Under the pieces are notes generated by a model. That model had not been told where the DNA came from. It saw only the letters and a list, made by a program, of their open reading frames with translations, and did no database searches. Of a DNA stretch of 64,000 nucleotides, positions 43,171-54,486 are shown in pieces; position 1 is the stretch's first letter; each line of letters starts with the position of its first letter. The position numbers and the translations under genes were made by a program. Origin of the DNA: Rugalucina vietnamica (lineage: Eukaryota; Mollusca; Bivalvia; Lucinida; Lucinidae); contig OZ024872.1 in NCBI GenBank assembly GCA_964017185.1, forward strand, positions 59,203,817-59,267,816, written 5' to 3'.

Positions 43171-43425
43171 GCCTAGATAGCGTAGTGGATAACGCACTCG
43201 CTTGTCATCACTGCGATCCGGGTTCGAATCCGGGTCAAGGCATGTGGCAGGGAAGTGGTCGCCCGTCCAGGTTCGGTGGTTTTCCCCGGGTTCTCCGGTT
43301 TCCTCCACCACGTTGGACCACATAACGCCAACATCCGCGCCTTCAAGAACGCGTATATAAGTTTAATGAGCTTTCTGTGTAATTGAAGTACAATATATAA
43401 AGTTTTAAACTTTTTTTTTTTTTAG
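43171..43425 (+). mobile_element. tRNA-derived SINE, type 1
   Basis: The 72-base head (43171-43242) has an A box TAGCGTAGTGG (43178), a consensus B box GGTTCGAATCC (43221), and a mostly paired acceptor stem (GCCTAGA with TCAAGGC). A body with GGTTTTCCCCGGGTTCTCCG and TTTCCTCCACCA follows, a motif shared by several invertebrate SINEs. The 3' end is TTTAATGAGCTTTCTGTG and a T run at 43411. Pol III transcription would use the internal boxes. It is not a tRNA gene, because the anticodon arm is malformed. Confidence 0.75.
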
Positions 43426-44529
43426 TCTGAATAACAACATTTTAAGGGGCCAGGGTGACAGGCCATTCACATTTCTAGGAAGTAATAGTATACCTAAAAT
43501 GCATTATCTAAAGCAAAATAAAACGTATTTTGTCATTTTTAAAGGAAAATGTCCGCGTTTATAAATCTCGTTATGACAGTGACGATCACGATATACGTTC
43601 GTACAATAAGAATTCTTTACGAACTTCTCGATACCGCTCTGCACGTATGACTTGTTAAAGAAATAAACAAAAACCTATGTTCACCCGTAGCTTTACAAAC
43701 TTTGCCATATCCTGTATCTACACTAAACGACACTTTTCATCTCATTAGGGAATAAGTCAAATGCAACATGCATCTTCAGATTGAATAACGACACAATGAT
43801 AATTGATTAAAAATCACGTGTATTAGAACTTGGAACTCAAAACTTTTTAAATGGAATTGAAAGACCAGCGAATACAGCATTTAAAATCTTTGTCGAGAGA
43901 CATCAAGTGCTTTGTACAAATACGTTTCAAAGTGTATCCATGCAGTCTAACCAGCATATTGGCATTGTCAAAAAGGTTAAGACTCATCTAGAGGAGCGGA
44001 AGAACCCTTTAGATGTCAATTCGGCGGCCTCGGGATTGCAGGTCTCGCACAACAGGGCCTTTTTAAATATATTGATGGATTTGTGATTCAAAAATTGAAA
44101 ATAAAACAACTGGATGTAGCCCGGCGTTCGGAAATATCGCGTTACCGCATAATTAAAATAAATGAATGCATGGTACTTACCAGTAAGTTGTCACTCGCCA
44201 GCTGTTAAGTTAAATATATGTTGATTTGTGTCCATAATTTACATTTGATCAAGAAAGTTGCGTTTGGTCAAAATCCAGGTTGAATGTCCACCATGTTGAT
44301 TGAATGTATGTCAGCAGAACGTTTCCGAATATCGCGGTGAATACTTGGGGCCTCATATGGGGGAATTAGAACATCAGACTGTGATCCCTATGTTGGAAGA
44401 ATTTCAGGCACAGATGTGGGTTGAAGACAAATGTTTTAAAAGTTCAGAATTTCAACTAAAATGTTAATTTTTAACACTAACTATTAACATCATAACATAT
44501 TTACAGTTTTTGACTTTTGTACTTGTGTA

Positions 44530-46410
44530 ATTAGGCTTTGGTAAGGCAGTGAGGGCACCTGAACTCCTCTCTCAACCTTACAAATCTGACCTTTGAGCAA
44601 TATGTAAGTCACATTTGGCCCATTTGGCAACTACAAAGGCAGTACACTGTTTTGAATTCTTTTGGCTTCCACCTGTTACATACACAACACAGTTCATCAT
44701 CACCATTGAAAATGTCACTATCACAGCTATCTTCTGAGTTTAAATCTATAGGTGCGCCTTTTCTCATGTTGAGGCCTGATGTACTGGGAGTAGGTTCGAT
44801 TAAGTTGGATGGAACTTTTGAGCTTTTTACAGTTTGGGATTTTGTGACCTTTGAATTCTTGGTATTGTTACCTTCGACTTCTGGGTGGTTGTTTTGTTCA
44901 GTTTCAAAGTTTTAGCTTGACATTTTTCTGGCACAGCTTTGGTATTTGTCAGTTTGGATTTCTTAGAATCTAAGGCACTAAGGATTTCCTGGTTTGTTTT
45001 CTTAAGTAAACTACCAGCAACAAAGGGTGGGGCAAATTTACGTTTGGGTCTCTGCTTCACGACAGTTATGTTCCTGGCACTGAAGAAATTCTCACAAGCT
45101 TCCTGCACTTGCACATTCGATTCAGTGGTTTGTTGGCTTGGTTTTGAGATATTGTCAGCAACTGTAGAATAGTTGATAGTGGAGTCTGATTCATTATCTG
45201 ATTCATCATTCTGGCATTGTTCAACACTCTCAGTCTGTGTAAAATATGGAAGGTGCCACTTGTTCAGGGGTAATAACTGATCTGGTAAAGGGGTATGCTC
45301 CAGCCTTTTGAATGCTGATATTCGATTTTCAGGACTGAAGGCTTTAACATAAGGTTTTGTTGTCAGCTTGGCAATAGAGTACTTGGTTATGGAAATTCCT
45401 GGGTTGTTCTTTTTATACACTTCACATTCATGGTTGTACATGCATTTAAAGGGTCCAAAAACACCGATGTCCATTGGCTGTGTAAGGTGACTAGAATGTG
45501 GTGGTAGCACAAACAATATCACATTGTGTTTTTAGCCCAGTCTGTTAAAGTTAACTGTGCATGAGACTTGTGTCCATCATATAGTATCAATGTTTTCTGA
45601 TCACCTTGTGTGTCTGTAATACTAGTGTATTTGACAAAATGCTGTTTCAAGTAATTATTGAAAACAGTTGAATTTGACCATCCTTTTGTTGACATTTCAC
45701 CATCTGACCCTACAGCTGCACAATCCAAAAGCTCATTATTCCATCTCTTGCCTGGGAAAACATAATATGGCGGTATATGATTACCAAGGGCATTGCCTCC
45801 TCCAATAATGATAACCTTGTAAGTCTTCGGTGACGTAACCGATTGAGCTGCTGCTTCTTTGGCACATACAATTTTGGAGGATGAATGTTCTGTACTAACC
45901 CCAGTTTCATCCACATCGTAAATTCTTTCTGGGTCATTGTGTAAGTCATTGTTGGTAAGAATAGCGCCAAGCTCCCTGAAGTAATTATCAAGGTTTTCCT
46001 TTGATGCACATCGCAAGTTTTTGTGAATTTACTATTTTCAAGTTAGGCCACCTTTTCAGAAAGTCATAAAACCATGAATTACTGAGTGCGTCTTTGGATT
46101 TGACTGGATTATTCAATGATCATGCAAAGTCCCTAGCCATATACTGTACCCCTGACTTATTATATCCATATCCTATGCTGGCCATATACTTGACATGATC
46201 TACCAGTTGTTGTTCCTCACATTCAGTAAAAAGTGTCTCAACACCCACTTTGGTATGTAGTGAAACATTGCCCCTTGTGCTGTCCCTGAGAGTTGATTCT
46301 GGCACACTGTACTCTTAAGAAGCCCGGTAGACCGACATGCCCCTGACTGTAGCATCAAAGTCCCTTTGTAAATTATCCCTGTCATACTGAAGGCGACGCC
46401 TTTTGGCTCC
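44530..46410 (-). pseudogene. pogo/Tigger transposase (DDE), multiply broken
   Basis: The N-terminal part near 46410-46300 (KRRRLQYDRDNLQRDFDATV) is a psq-type helix-turn-helix, interrupted by TAA. ESTLRDSTRGNVSL and ETLFTECEEQQLVDHVKYMA form the second, CENP-B-type DNA-binding part, ending at a TGA near 46119. After a frameshift near 46010 comes the catalytic core: YDVDETGV (first Asp), GWSNSTVFNNYL, then LILYDGHKSH (second Asp). A two-base insertion near 45520 shifts frame before VLPPHSSHLTQPMDIGVFGP (third Asp, about 34 residues on). A lysine-rich tail follows, and then, in a further frame, a cysteine-rich motif (CCVC...YCLCSC) like the PHD-type end of some relatives. The three aspartates survive, but stops and frameshifts rule out an active enzyme. 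Confidence 0.85.
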
Positions 46411-46450
46411 TGTAATTTATATGTTTTCTTTTTATAATTATTATCACTAT

Positions 46451-46456
<6 letters not shown>

Positions 46457-46487
<31 letters not shown>

Positions 46488-46499
46488 AAATAAATAATA
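46457..46499. repeat. ATT microsatellite
   Basis: About 13 ATT units lie inside the pogo element, upstream of the transposase remnant. Confidence 0.95.
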
Positions 46500-47468
46500 A
46501 TCTTAAATTGTGACCAAATTCATTTTAGATACAAAACCTATCCATATGTACATCAATTTATGTCTCAGAAACACTCAATGTTTCCTAAGACCAAGCCCAT
46601 ACAATTTTTATCAAAAACCAATTAAATATATATTTACTAAAGCCTCTAATAATTTCCCTTTAAGAGCCTTAATTTGAGTGTCAAATTTGATTGGCGTGCG
46701 CACAGCGCATGGCGTCGTCACGTGATAACAACAAGCCGCCATGTTTTACAGATCAACAGATGAATCTTTTGACAAAACAGAAAGCTGGAAAATAAATTTC
46801 TTAGCTACCAGTAGGTGATCAAGAAGGTAGGGGGTGTAGGCAAATGGGGAAAGCTGGTAGTTTTCTAGGAAAAGATATTATTTTAAGAATTCTTACCAGG
46901 AAACGATTCATTTTTGGCAAAATGTTTACATAACAAATAGTTGACTTCCGGGTCACATACTGTCGGCTGGAACCTGCGCAAGATGGCGCGTGCGAGTGAC
47001 GCCATTGGAAAGTCCGATTAGTGCGATATTTCCGAATCCGCGATATTAACGAAAGGGAGTATACATTCGAAGCGTGAGTAAATACAAAACTCTGAACTAT
47101 GTGAACAATTCCTATCTGTAAAGGAAGACTCTGGGACTGCTAACATCTGAGACACATGTCAGGAAAACGCAATGTCAATGCAGGTACATTGTCACGAAAT
47201 GCAACCTTTTATCCAGGGTGTTTTATGTTGCATGCTTTTGTGGCCACACGAATATCATTTAGCTATTCACTTAGCCCTCTACATTCAAGCTTGCCTTACC
47301 TTCAAATAACTGCTCACCCTGCTTTCCGTTATACATGTTACACGTTGATACCTATGTAAAATATTTTCTTAACATAATTATCCTTACTTCTTCTTTATAT
47401 TTGTGTATAATGGAACCACTGCCGAATATGTGGCTGACGTAATGCGCCTGTAAGCCCCCAGTGTTTTT

Positions 47469-47672
47469 GTTTGTTTCTATTGAGGCTAAACGTCCCGGTC
47501 AACAATTTTTCAGTCATGTCGGGACGGAGTCAACTCTTCCTGGGTTGAGCCAGTACAGTTGGGAGTTAATGTGTCTTGCCCAAGAACACAACACGGTGAC
47601 GCCTGTGGGGATCGAACCCAGGACCTCTCGATTCGGAGTCCGACGCTCTACCACTACGCCACCGCGCTCCCT
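47469..47672 (-). mobile_element. tRNA-derived SINE, type 2, with 12-base target duplication
   Basis: CCCAGTGTTTTT flanks the element on both sides (47457-47468 and 47673-47684). On the minus strand the head has an A box TGGCGTAGTGG and a B box GGGTTCGATCC (47609-47619 on the plus strand). The body includes GTGTTCTTGGGCAAGACAC and CAACCCAGGAAGAG, and the 3' part CATGACTGAAAAATTGTTGA then CCGGGACGTTTAGC. The GTTCTTGGGCAAGACAC-type core is shared by many invertebrate SINEs. The target is a family A element. Confidence 0.9.
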
Positions 47673-48019
47673 CCCAGTGTTTTTATATTACTGATCGTTC
47701 CAAGACGATACTTCTGTTTTGGTTCTATTTGTTTTATGTTTTGGAGTCGAATTTTTGTTCTGCTTGAACCTTATGTACGTTGTCACATTTTAGTTTAGTT
47801 CGGGTAACTGAGTTGCCGCCTATAAGGAAATAGCTGCTCACTCGCCTTACAATATGTTATTTTAGTATAAGTACCTTATTGTCAATTAAGTATTTTCCCA
47901 CTTCGGTTTTAATATTTGACCCCTTTAGGCATTTGACTTTGATTCAGATGCCCCTTGAGTAGAGATTTAAAATTGCGGTATATTTACATGTATCTGGCTA
48001 TCTTCGCCGGTTTTATAAA

Positions 48020-48065
48020 GGGTCACTGATGAGGGTTCAGTACCCGAAATTGCGCAACATGGCCC
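48020..48065 (+). ncRNA. Hammerhead ribozyme on the plus strand, one weak position
   Basis: Order: GGGUCA, CUGAUGA, GGGU-UCAGU-ACCC (four-pair stem II), GAAA, UUGCGCAAC, A, UGGCCC. Stem I is identical to the other two copies. Stem II differs in sequence from the one at 18858-18901 but pairs perfectly, and stem III is UUG/CAA instead of CC/GG. The base expected to be U opposite the core-adjacent A is C, as in 30675-30718. Pairing in spite of sequence change is evidence for a selected RNA structure. Confidence 0.8.
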
Positions 48066-50639
48066 AAACACGTTTTTACTGCTTAGAAAGGATCAAACTT
48101 TTATATTTTATTTTGGAGTGGGGATTTCTTTCTGATTGCCTTCTTTCCTGATCATTGCCTACTTGAACCTTTTTAATGTGTTGTTCTGATGGATTAATTT
48201 GTCATTTTTGGCTTAAGAAATGGGGAGAAATGTATAATATGTCAAATTCTGTCGGCAACTCGTGAGGATACATTGAATTCAAAGAGTTCAGATCCGTAAT
48301 TGACATTGTAATGTAACTTGCAGAAAAAAAAACACATATACATGTACGTTAAACGAAACACCAACAACTTGGAACGTGGCTATCTATTCAAAATGAATAA
48401 CAATTTGGCTTATTCATTCTGATATGTTGTAGTATAGAACTGAAGTCGTGCTTGTCATAATAAACACTTGTACTGGTTTGTGGTACAATTCAGCCTTTAA
48501 TTGACGCGGCAGAGTACAGGCCTGAGCACGCAAGAGACCTTAGTTTAATCCTCACCCAGAGCAAAACATGATTGGCATTTTTAACCTGTTACATTTGGCG
48601 TCCAACGAAAAGTGATCCTTTCGATGGCTAGGAGCACACTATTGTCGAATATAGATTTGTGGAATGTTTAATAGAAATTCGGGAACAAATCTAAAATCGA
48701 GGGGAAATATGTAGTTGTGCTGGGTACGATATATTCTTGTACCGCCAAACTGGGTTTTATAGCGACGCGGTAGAGCGCAGGCCTGGCACGCAAGAGGTCT
48801 TGTTTGATCCTTTGCAGGGGCAACATCTGAAGATAATTCACCTGTTACAGAATCAGAATGGAAATGTTTTCCCGTACCGAAGCGTTTTAACAACAAGTGA
48901 GCTAAAGAGTACCACCATACCAGACTTTTAAAAAACTTTAAAGAATTAAATGCTATTCTGTCCTGTCACAACAAATCGTTGCTTGTCTTATGCGTATGCT
49001 TACTTTTTTATTCTAATCCGTTTTTAATAATCGCTTATACATTTTCGCTATACTTATAGATATGGTAATTTCGCTGTCCCAGTAAAAATGGTTTTTATTA
49101 ATGATAATGATAATCGCTGTATTTCTGGTGTATTTGGTTGGAATTTTAACTTAATTTTATCAAAAGTTTTTGTTACATGTGTTCGCCAGTTGAATACTAT
49201 TTTTGTCTTTATTTAATTTCTTTCTTTATGAATTCGAGAACATCCCCAGGAGAAGTGGTTTTCGGTGTTGTGCCCGGAAAAAACGTTAAGTTGTGTCCCA
49301 GATAGTGTGATTTGTCTTTATCATGCTTGCCCCAAGTTACAACGATAATCGGTGTCCCAGGAAAAGTGGTTTATCTTCATTATACCACTGTTTATTGTGC
49401 CTACTTCTCTGTCGTGCTCGTTCCCTTTCGTTCCTGTTGAATCTTAGCCGGATGGCTACCTTGTTGGGAAAGAGCTAGTCATTCTGCTATTCGAGTGTGT
49501 TGTTGTTGTGTTTTGTGTCCCGCTGTCTATGTTGGGACTTTAAATTTAATTGCATCGATTCCTGGTCCCTCTATTCTTACTTTGCATGGTGTAAGTAGTT
49601 TATGATTGTCATAGAAGGATATACAAAAATCATTCATGCTTTTGAGTGCGAAATTGTTATTTAAACTCGCAAGGCTTGCTCAGCTGAGTAAATGATAGAT
49701 GTTTCCAAGTGATCGATCAGCACTGTCTAAGAAAATAGTTACCTGATGACAGGTTTCCTAAGGTAAGACGGGGAAAATCATTTCTTCAAATATCACAGTT
49801 GAGCATTTTCATTTGAATGTAGTTCTTTGTCGAACATATACTCCTTCAACGAGGACATCCATTCGTGTGGGACGTGTTACCTTATTCATTTACCTCTTAA
49901 GACACTGAAAATGTGAGGACAGTGAATGCGAAAATTTTGTGAAAAGCTTGTTCAACGCTAGTCTAGAGAATCCAAATATGACATTTAGTGTGAGTTGGCT
50001 CATGCGCCAGTGATAACCGTTTTAGTAGCTGTTCGCTGTTTGGAACAATAAATAATATTCATCACAGCTGGAAGCCGGTAAATGGCGAAAGCAGAAATGA
50101 CATGTGGATTGCCTATTACTTTAATGAGATATGATAATGTGCATGCTTAGTATTTTGAAATTTTAATTTCGTAGATGTATCCGATTTTAGAGAGTGTTTG
50201 ACCCTGACGTATAGCTATATATTTGAGTTCGATGGGACCTGCTTTGTTGGTTCCCACCGGCATTCACATGGGGATTTCTTTCAGCGCTTATTTTTAACTT
50301 CTAAGGTTCATGTATCTCCACTGCACTGCTTATGTTTGGCCTATTCTGTTCGATACATGATCATACATGAACGAAATTGCGTCAAGTTTAGATATATATG
50401 TTTTGTTTTAATTTCTTTTCATTAACTGCATCTCGTATCGTTGATCATTATTCATAATTCTAAGCAGCACTTGACTTTCAGCAACCTGCCAAAGACTCTC
50501 TAGTTCTTCGATCGCCGAGAGGAATTGATACGCGTTCTGTGAAAAAGGATATTGTCTGCTCATACATGAGATCAAAACATCAAAATCTATAACAACAGTC
50601 TAGTGGAAATAAACCATTGATGCCCTGCGTTATTCAGTT

Positions 50640-50866
50640 TTACGTCCCTTTCAAGATTATTTCAGCTCATATGAGACGGGCCAATCACTTGGTGGGGCGA
50701 AAACGGGAGAACCCCGAGAAAAACCACCTGGCACACCCGCAAGCAGAACTTGGCTTGTCTCACGTGTGGCCAGAGCGGGGCTCGAACCCACACCAGACAC
50801 AGCGGTGAGATGATCGAGTGATCAAGAGACAGCGCTCTTAACCGCTCGGCCACGGGGGCCGCCGCA
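50640..50866 (-). mobile_element. tRNA-derived SINE, type 3 (Leu/Ser-like head)
   Basis: On the minus strand the element begins GGCCCCCGTGGCCGAGCGG, contains an A box TGGCCGAGCGG and a B box GGTTCGAGCCC (50778-50788 on the plus strand), and has the long variable arm region of a leucine or serine tRNA. The body has GGTTTTTCTCGGGGTTCTCC and CGCCCCACC, and the 3' tail is CTTGAAAGGGACGTAAAAC. Y3 lacks it at the equivalent place (near 63120). A second, truncated copy lies at 58434-58580. Confidence 0.85.
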
Positions 50867-51561
50867 TTACCCTTTTACTTTATATGATATGCATGTTTGG
50901 ATCTCTGATACAAGCATAGCATTTCCTCCAAGACGATTCTAAATTCATTTTTATTTCCCAACATGACAAGCATTCGCGGAAGTCCGAACTATAAACGAAC
51001 GATATAATCTGGAAACAAGTTAAAATTGAAAATTATACATGTACCTTTGCCGATGATTATAGGAAGAAAGACTCCAACAACAACATACTAAATGGATATA
51101 TGCAAGTCTCACAAGTGTTCAGTAACACTGTTCATAACGATAGCTAAAAGGTTAGTGTCGCTTATAAAATGACGCTCTAAGTTTGAAGAAATGTTTATGT
51201 TATTTTATCTTCTACATTAATCAACACTATGTTAAGTGTAATTCTAAATTTAAACTATATATCCTAAATTCTAAAACTTACATGGTGATGAAAGTTTTTG
51301 CCAACCTATTAAGAAATTTCCCTCGGTAAATTAATTGATAAAAAAAAGTAAAAATTTGCATACTCATGTTACCGCTGTTTCTGGGAAAACATAGCGGGAA
51401 GTTCGGACGGTTAGATTAGAAATAATCCAGCTAAGCTCTTTTACGATACACAAACTTATAATTATCTGAACCCCTGCTCATGGGATTAAATTTGCTCAAG
51501 TGGCATGATTTGCTGGGATAGTGTTCATGTACGCGCTCAGTTACTAATCTACGAATTAAAC

Positions 51562-51905
51562 ACCTATTTCCATGACTATTGAGTGTCATTAGATAAGGGA
51601 CAGGGTATTAGAAAACCTAGTGACCTGACAATGACTCAGAATACAGGTAGGGGCCAAAACAGGAAAAATCAATATTGACTGCAGAGGGAGGCAGTTTTAT
51701 TGCACATGTTATCAGGGACCATTAAATCAATAAACAGTGGAACTACAGGTATTACCCTTCAGATGCCTTTTATGACCCCCCTGCAGAGACGTGATAATCA
51801 CCTCATTATGACAGTCCTTTGATCTAAGCGCCATATTGCACCATTAGGGGTCATTAACCGAATAAGCAGTGGTACCACTTTTAGCTTCTTCAGAAGTAGG
51901 TCTTT
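51562..51905. other. Unassigned insertion in Y2
   Basis: Y3 reads CTACGAATTAAGCACAAGAG, whereas Y2 has about 345 extra bases between CTACGAATTAA and AGCACAAGGG. The insert includes GGGACCATTAAATCAATAAA and the related GGGGTCATTAACCGAATAAG, each followed by CAGTGG, about 145 bases apart. It has no tRNA boxes, no clear inverted ends and no coding motif. Confidence 0.5.
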
Positions 51906-51965
51906 AAGCACAAGGGTTTCAACTTGACTTTTTGAGGCTCCAAGAAATAAAGAACTACAGGCGAG

Positions 51966-52257
51966 ACTTATCGTTCCAAGTCGATACTTCTGTGGTGGTT
52001 CTTTTTGTTTTATGTCTTGGTGTTTAAAATATTTTTGTGCTGTTGGCGCCTTATGTATGTTTGCATATTTTTGGTTAAGTTAAGGTAACTGAGCGGCCAC
52101 CTATTGGGAAAATAGCTGCTCATTCGGCTTACGAAATGTTTTCATGGTGTAGGTACCTGATTGTTGGTTTGGTTTTTTCCCACCTTGGTTTTTGGAGTGG
52201 GAGTCTTTTTCTGATTGCGCCTTTTCCTGATCTTTGCTTACTTGTACTTTTTTACAC
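51966..52257 (+). mobile_element. Family A copy, truncated at its sense 5' end
   Basis: The copy starts at TTATCGTTCCAAGTCG and ends TTGCTTACTTGTACTTTTTT. It keeps GTTGGCGCCTTATG, TAACTGAGCGGCCACC and CACCTTGGTTTTTGGAGTGG. It lies about 230 bases from another copy in the same orientation. Confidence 0.85.
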
Positions 52258-52489
52258 TTAGGCTAAGACTTATGCAGGAACCAAGTTCAAAGTTCATCTT
52301 CACTTAAACGTAAACGTAAACAGTGATCAGGAGATGACACATTCAGAAGGAAAGTCCCACTCGAAAAACTCTTTTCTTTTAACACGAGCAATGTAATTTC
52401 TTTTTAAGAAATCACTAAACTTTACTTGTTTCCAAACTATATAACGTCTTGTCGAACATTTGCGTCCCTGAATGTAACATAGTATATTA

Positions 52490-52916
52490 TTGACTAGTTA
52501 GAGATTCTAGTTAGAGATTCACCACGAGGACCGAAGAACTTACTAAATGTTATGAACCACTGCAGAAGCTGAGGGTGAGGTTAGGATCTTGTAAAACCGG
52601 TTTAAGCCCGCCAGTAACTTTGTGTTACTGATCGTTCCAAGGCGATACTTCTGTGGTGGTTCTTTTTGTTTTATGTTTTGTTGTTTAAATTTTTTTGTGC
52701 TGTTGGCGCCTTATGTATGTTTTCATATTTTTAATTAAGTTAAGGTAACTGAGTGGCCACCTATTGGGAAAATAGCTGCTCATTCGGCTTACGACATGTT
52801 TCATGGTATAAGTGCTCGATTGTTAGTTTGGTTTTTTCCCACCTCGGTTTTTGGAGTGGGAATCTCTGTCTGATTGCGCCTTTTCCTGATCTTTGCCTAC
52901 TTGTACCTTATTACTT
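52490..52916 (+). mobile_element. Family A copy
   Basis: The copy starts at GACTAGTTAGAGATTC (a 14-base piece is repeated at its edge) and runs through CACCACGAGGACCG, the AGTAAC/GTTACT stem and all 3' blocks to CTACTTGTACCTTATT. Its sequence is very close to the copies at 1-217 and 25203-25815, so these are young relatives. Confidence 0.85.
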
Positions 52917-54238
52917 TCTGCTGAAATCTAATGTTTGTATAGATTTAAGTAAACTACTTTACGTGTTATTCGTCTAATGAGATACTATCATCAACATTAT
53001 AATGATAAGAATTGATATCCAGGAAACCAACTGAGACTAGGATAAGTATAAAATTTTCAATAATTGGTATTACAGAAAGCTAATAATCGCCTGTGTTCAT
53101 TGAGTCCGTCTTCTCGTTCATGAACAATAATGATCGCTTTGTTTTGCAAATTGTCTAAAGTTTTATGCGTACGTACAATATCAGGGTTGACATGAGCGCT
53201 GTATGGTATGTATATAACGTTTATTCGTCTTTTGTGTCTAAGAATGTTTGTTAGGTTGAAAAGAAACTGTGTTTTTGGGTGTGTTTTTTTTCTTTGAAGG
53301 GGAATGGACATTTGCGATTGCTTTTTACACGCACCAACAATACCTTTTTTTTCAACTGGCTGTTCGTTGTACACTTAGATACTAGTTCTATGAAAAACAA
53401 ATACAATACAAATATAAAAATAAGTAAATTGTGATTAAGCAAATATTTTACATGAAGCTAAAATAAAGCTAAAAGTTATCAAATTGATTAATCGTTCAAA
53501 GAAAAGGATTTTTTTTCTAGTCTGAACGCGATAGAACAAACAGGGTTAATTAATTTGAAAGCTATTTCATTGAAGTCCTCTGATTTTATCTCAAATTAGA
53601 TGGCTTCAGAGACAATAAACGCTAACCGAATTCAAGGTAGGCGTTCGTCACGAGAATTGAAACAAAGATAATTCAATTAAACGTTCAGAAACAAAATTTA
53701 ATTTTACAATTGGCGATATCAAATATTGATACGGAAAAGAGCCATGGTCACACTAAATGCAGCTATTAAAATTGTATATAAAGCACCGGCGGCTGGATAC
53801 TCACGTGAACTGAGTCTTGTGTATGATCATTCTTTAACTGAGAATAAAGCAAAACCTGCCTTCTTTACTCGCTCGGGTCTCCGGGATTAAAACATTGCTG
53901 ACAATCAAGAAGGGTCATTTCTTTCTTTTACATTCGGGCACACATGTCCATAAAGAAAAACAAATAGAGCACACTGCATGTGTAGTTTTCCAATCATTTT
54001 AAGTTTATTTTCAAAAGGATGTTTGGTGGAAATTTTTAGTCGACACTGACCACTTACAAAAAAGTACATGAAACACCATCCACCAAGCGTGGTTTACTGC
54101 GCAATATACCCAACACTTACTCGATTCACAAAGTCTCGAGTATTTCCAAGGGATGCTATCCCGTCACATGTGTTTGTACCAAAGTCCTTTACATATGTAC
54201 TGTAGATCTATACAGACATGAGTCTCTAGGGTGGTAAG

Positions 54239-54486
54239 GAAGTACAAGTAGGCAAAGATCAGGAAAAGGCGCAATCAGAAAAAGACTCCCACTCCAAAAA
54301 CCAAACTAACAATCAGGTACTTATACCATGAAAACATTTCGTAGGCCGAATGAGCAGCTATTTTCCCAATAGGTGGCCACTCAGTTACCTTAACTTAACT
54401 AAAATATGCAAACATACATAAGGCGCCAACAGCACAATAATATTTCAAACACCAAGACATAAAACAAAAAAAAAAACACCACAGAA
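54239..54486 (-). mobile_element. Family A copy, truncated, small internal deletion
   Basis: The copy starts GTACAAGTAGGCAAAGATCAGG and ends at ACACCACAGAAACG. About 15 bases (the CGAGGTGGGAAAAAA block) are missing after CTCCAAAAAC. Y1 lacks it at the equivalent site near 17060. Confidence 0.85.

Larger units (their letters stand above)
36115..43970 (+). repeat. Segmental duplication block X, copy 2 (X2)
   Basis: This is the longest X copy. It carries the same anchors as X1 and X3, and additionally the distal part (about 42000-43970) matched only in X3 (59200-60280; for example TTTGATAAACTG near 42831 and 59708). Insertions specific to X2 are the family A copy 36545-37207, a poly-T and MITE at 38651-39070, the LINE 39231-40950, and probably the SINE 43171-43425. 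Homology to X3 fades near 43970, where the pogo-bearing insertion region starts. Confidence 0.8.
44117..47050 (-). mobile_element. pogo/Tigger-type DNA transposon remnant
   Basis: TTCGGAAATATCGC near 44128 is exactly inverted at about 47023-47036 (GCGATATTTCCGAA), and TA lies just outside each side at about 44116 and 47047, giving candidate ends and target duplication. A second TTTCCGAATATCGCGG lies inside at about 44322. The transposase remnant occupies the middle on the minus strand. The element is absent from the corresponding X3-Y3 junction. GCCGCCATGTTTTA and AGATGGCGCG, resembling YY1 sites, lie upstream of the transposase. Confidence 0.75.
47411..48178 (+). mobile_element. Old family A copy split by a SINE and holding a hammerhead segment
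   Basis: GGAACCACTGCCGAAT at 47412 and CCTGTAAGCCCCCAGTG are the diverged family A blocks before the SINE. After it the copy resumes at ATTACTGATCGTTCCAAG and runs to CTACTTGAACCTTTTTA. Between CACTTCGGTTTT (47907) and TGGAGTGGGGATTTC (48116), about 200 bases are inserted. They contain the hammerhead at 48020-48065 and sequence resembling the ribozyme-bearing 5' part of the unit at 18860-18990. Many substitutions show that it is older than most copies here. Confidence 0.75.

Noticed and set aside
43171-43242. Possible functional tRNA gene
   Set aside because: A and B boxes and an acceptor stem are present, but the anticodon arm does not fold into a normal seven-base loop and a SINE body follows directly, so it is a SINE head.
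50780-50866. Possible leucine or serine tRNA gene on the minus strand
   Set aside because: The head continues into a SINE body and tail also present at 58434-58580.
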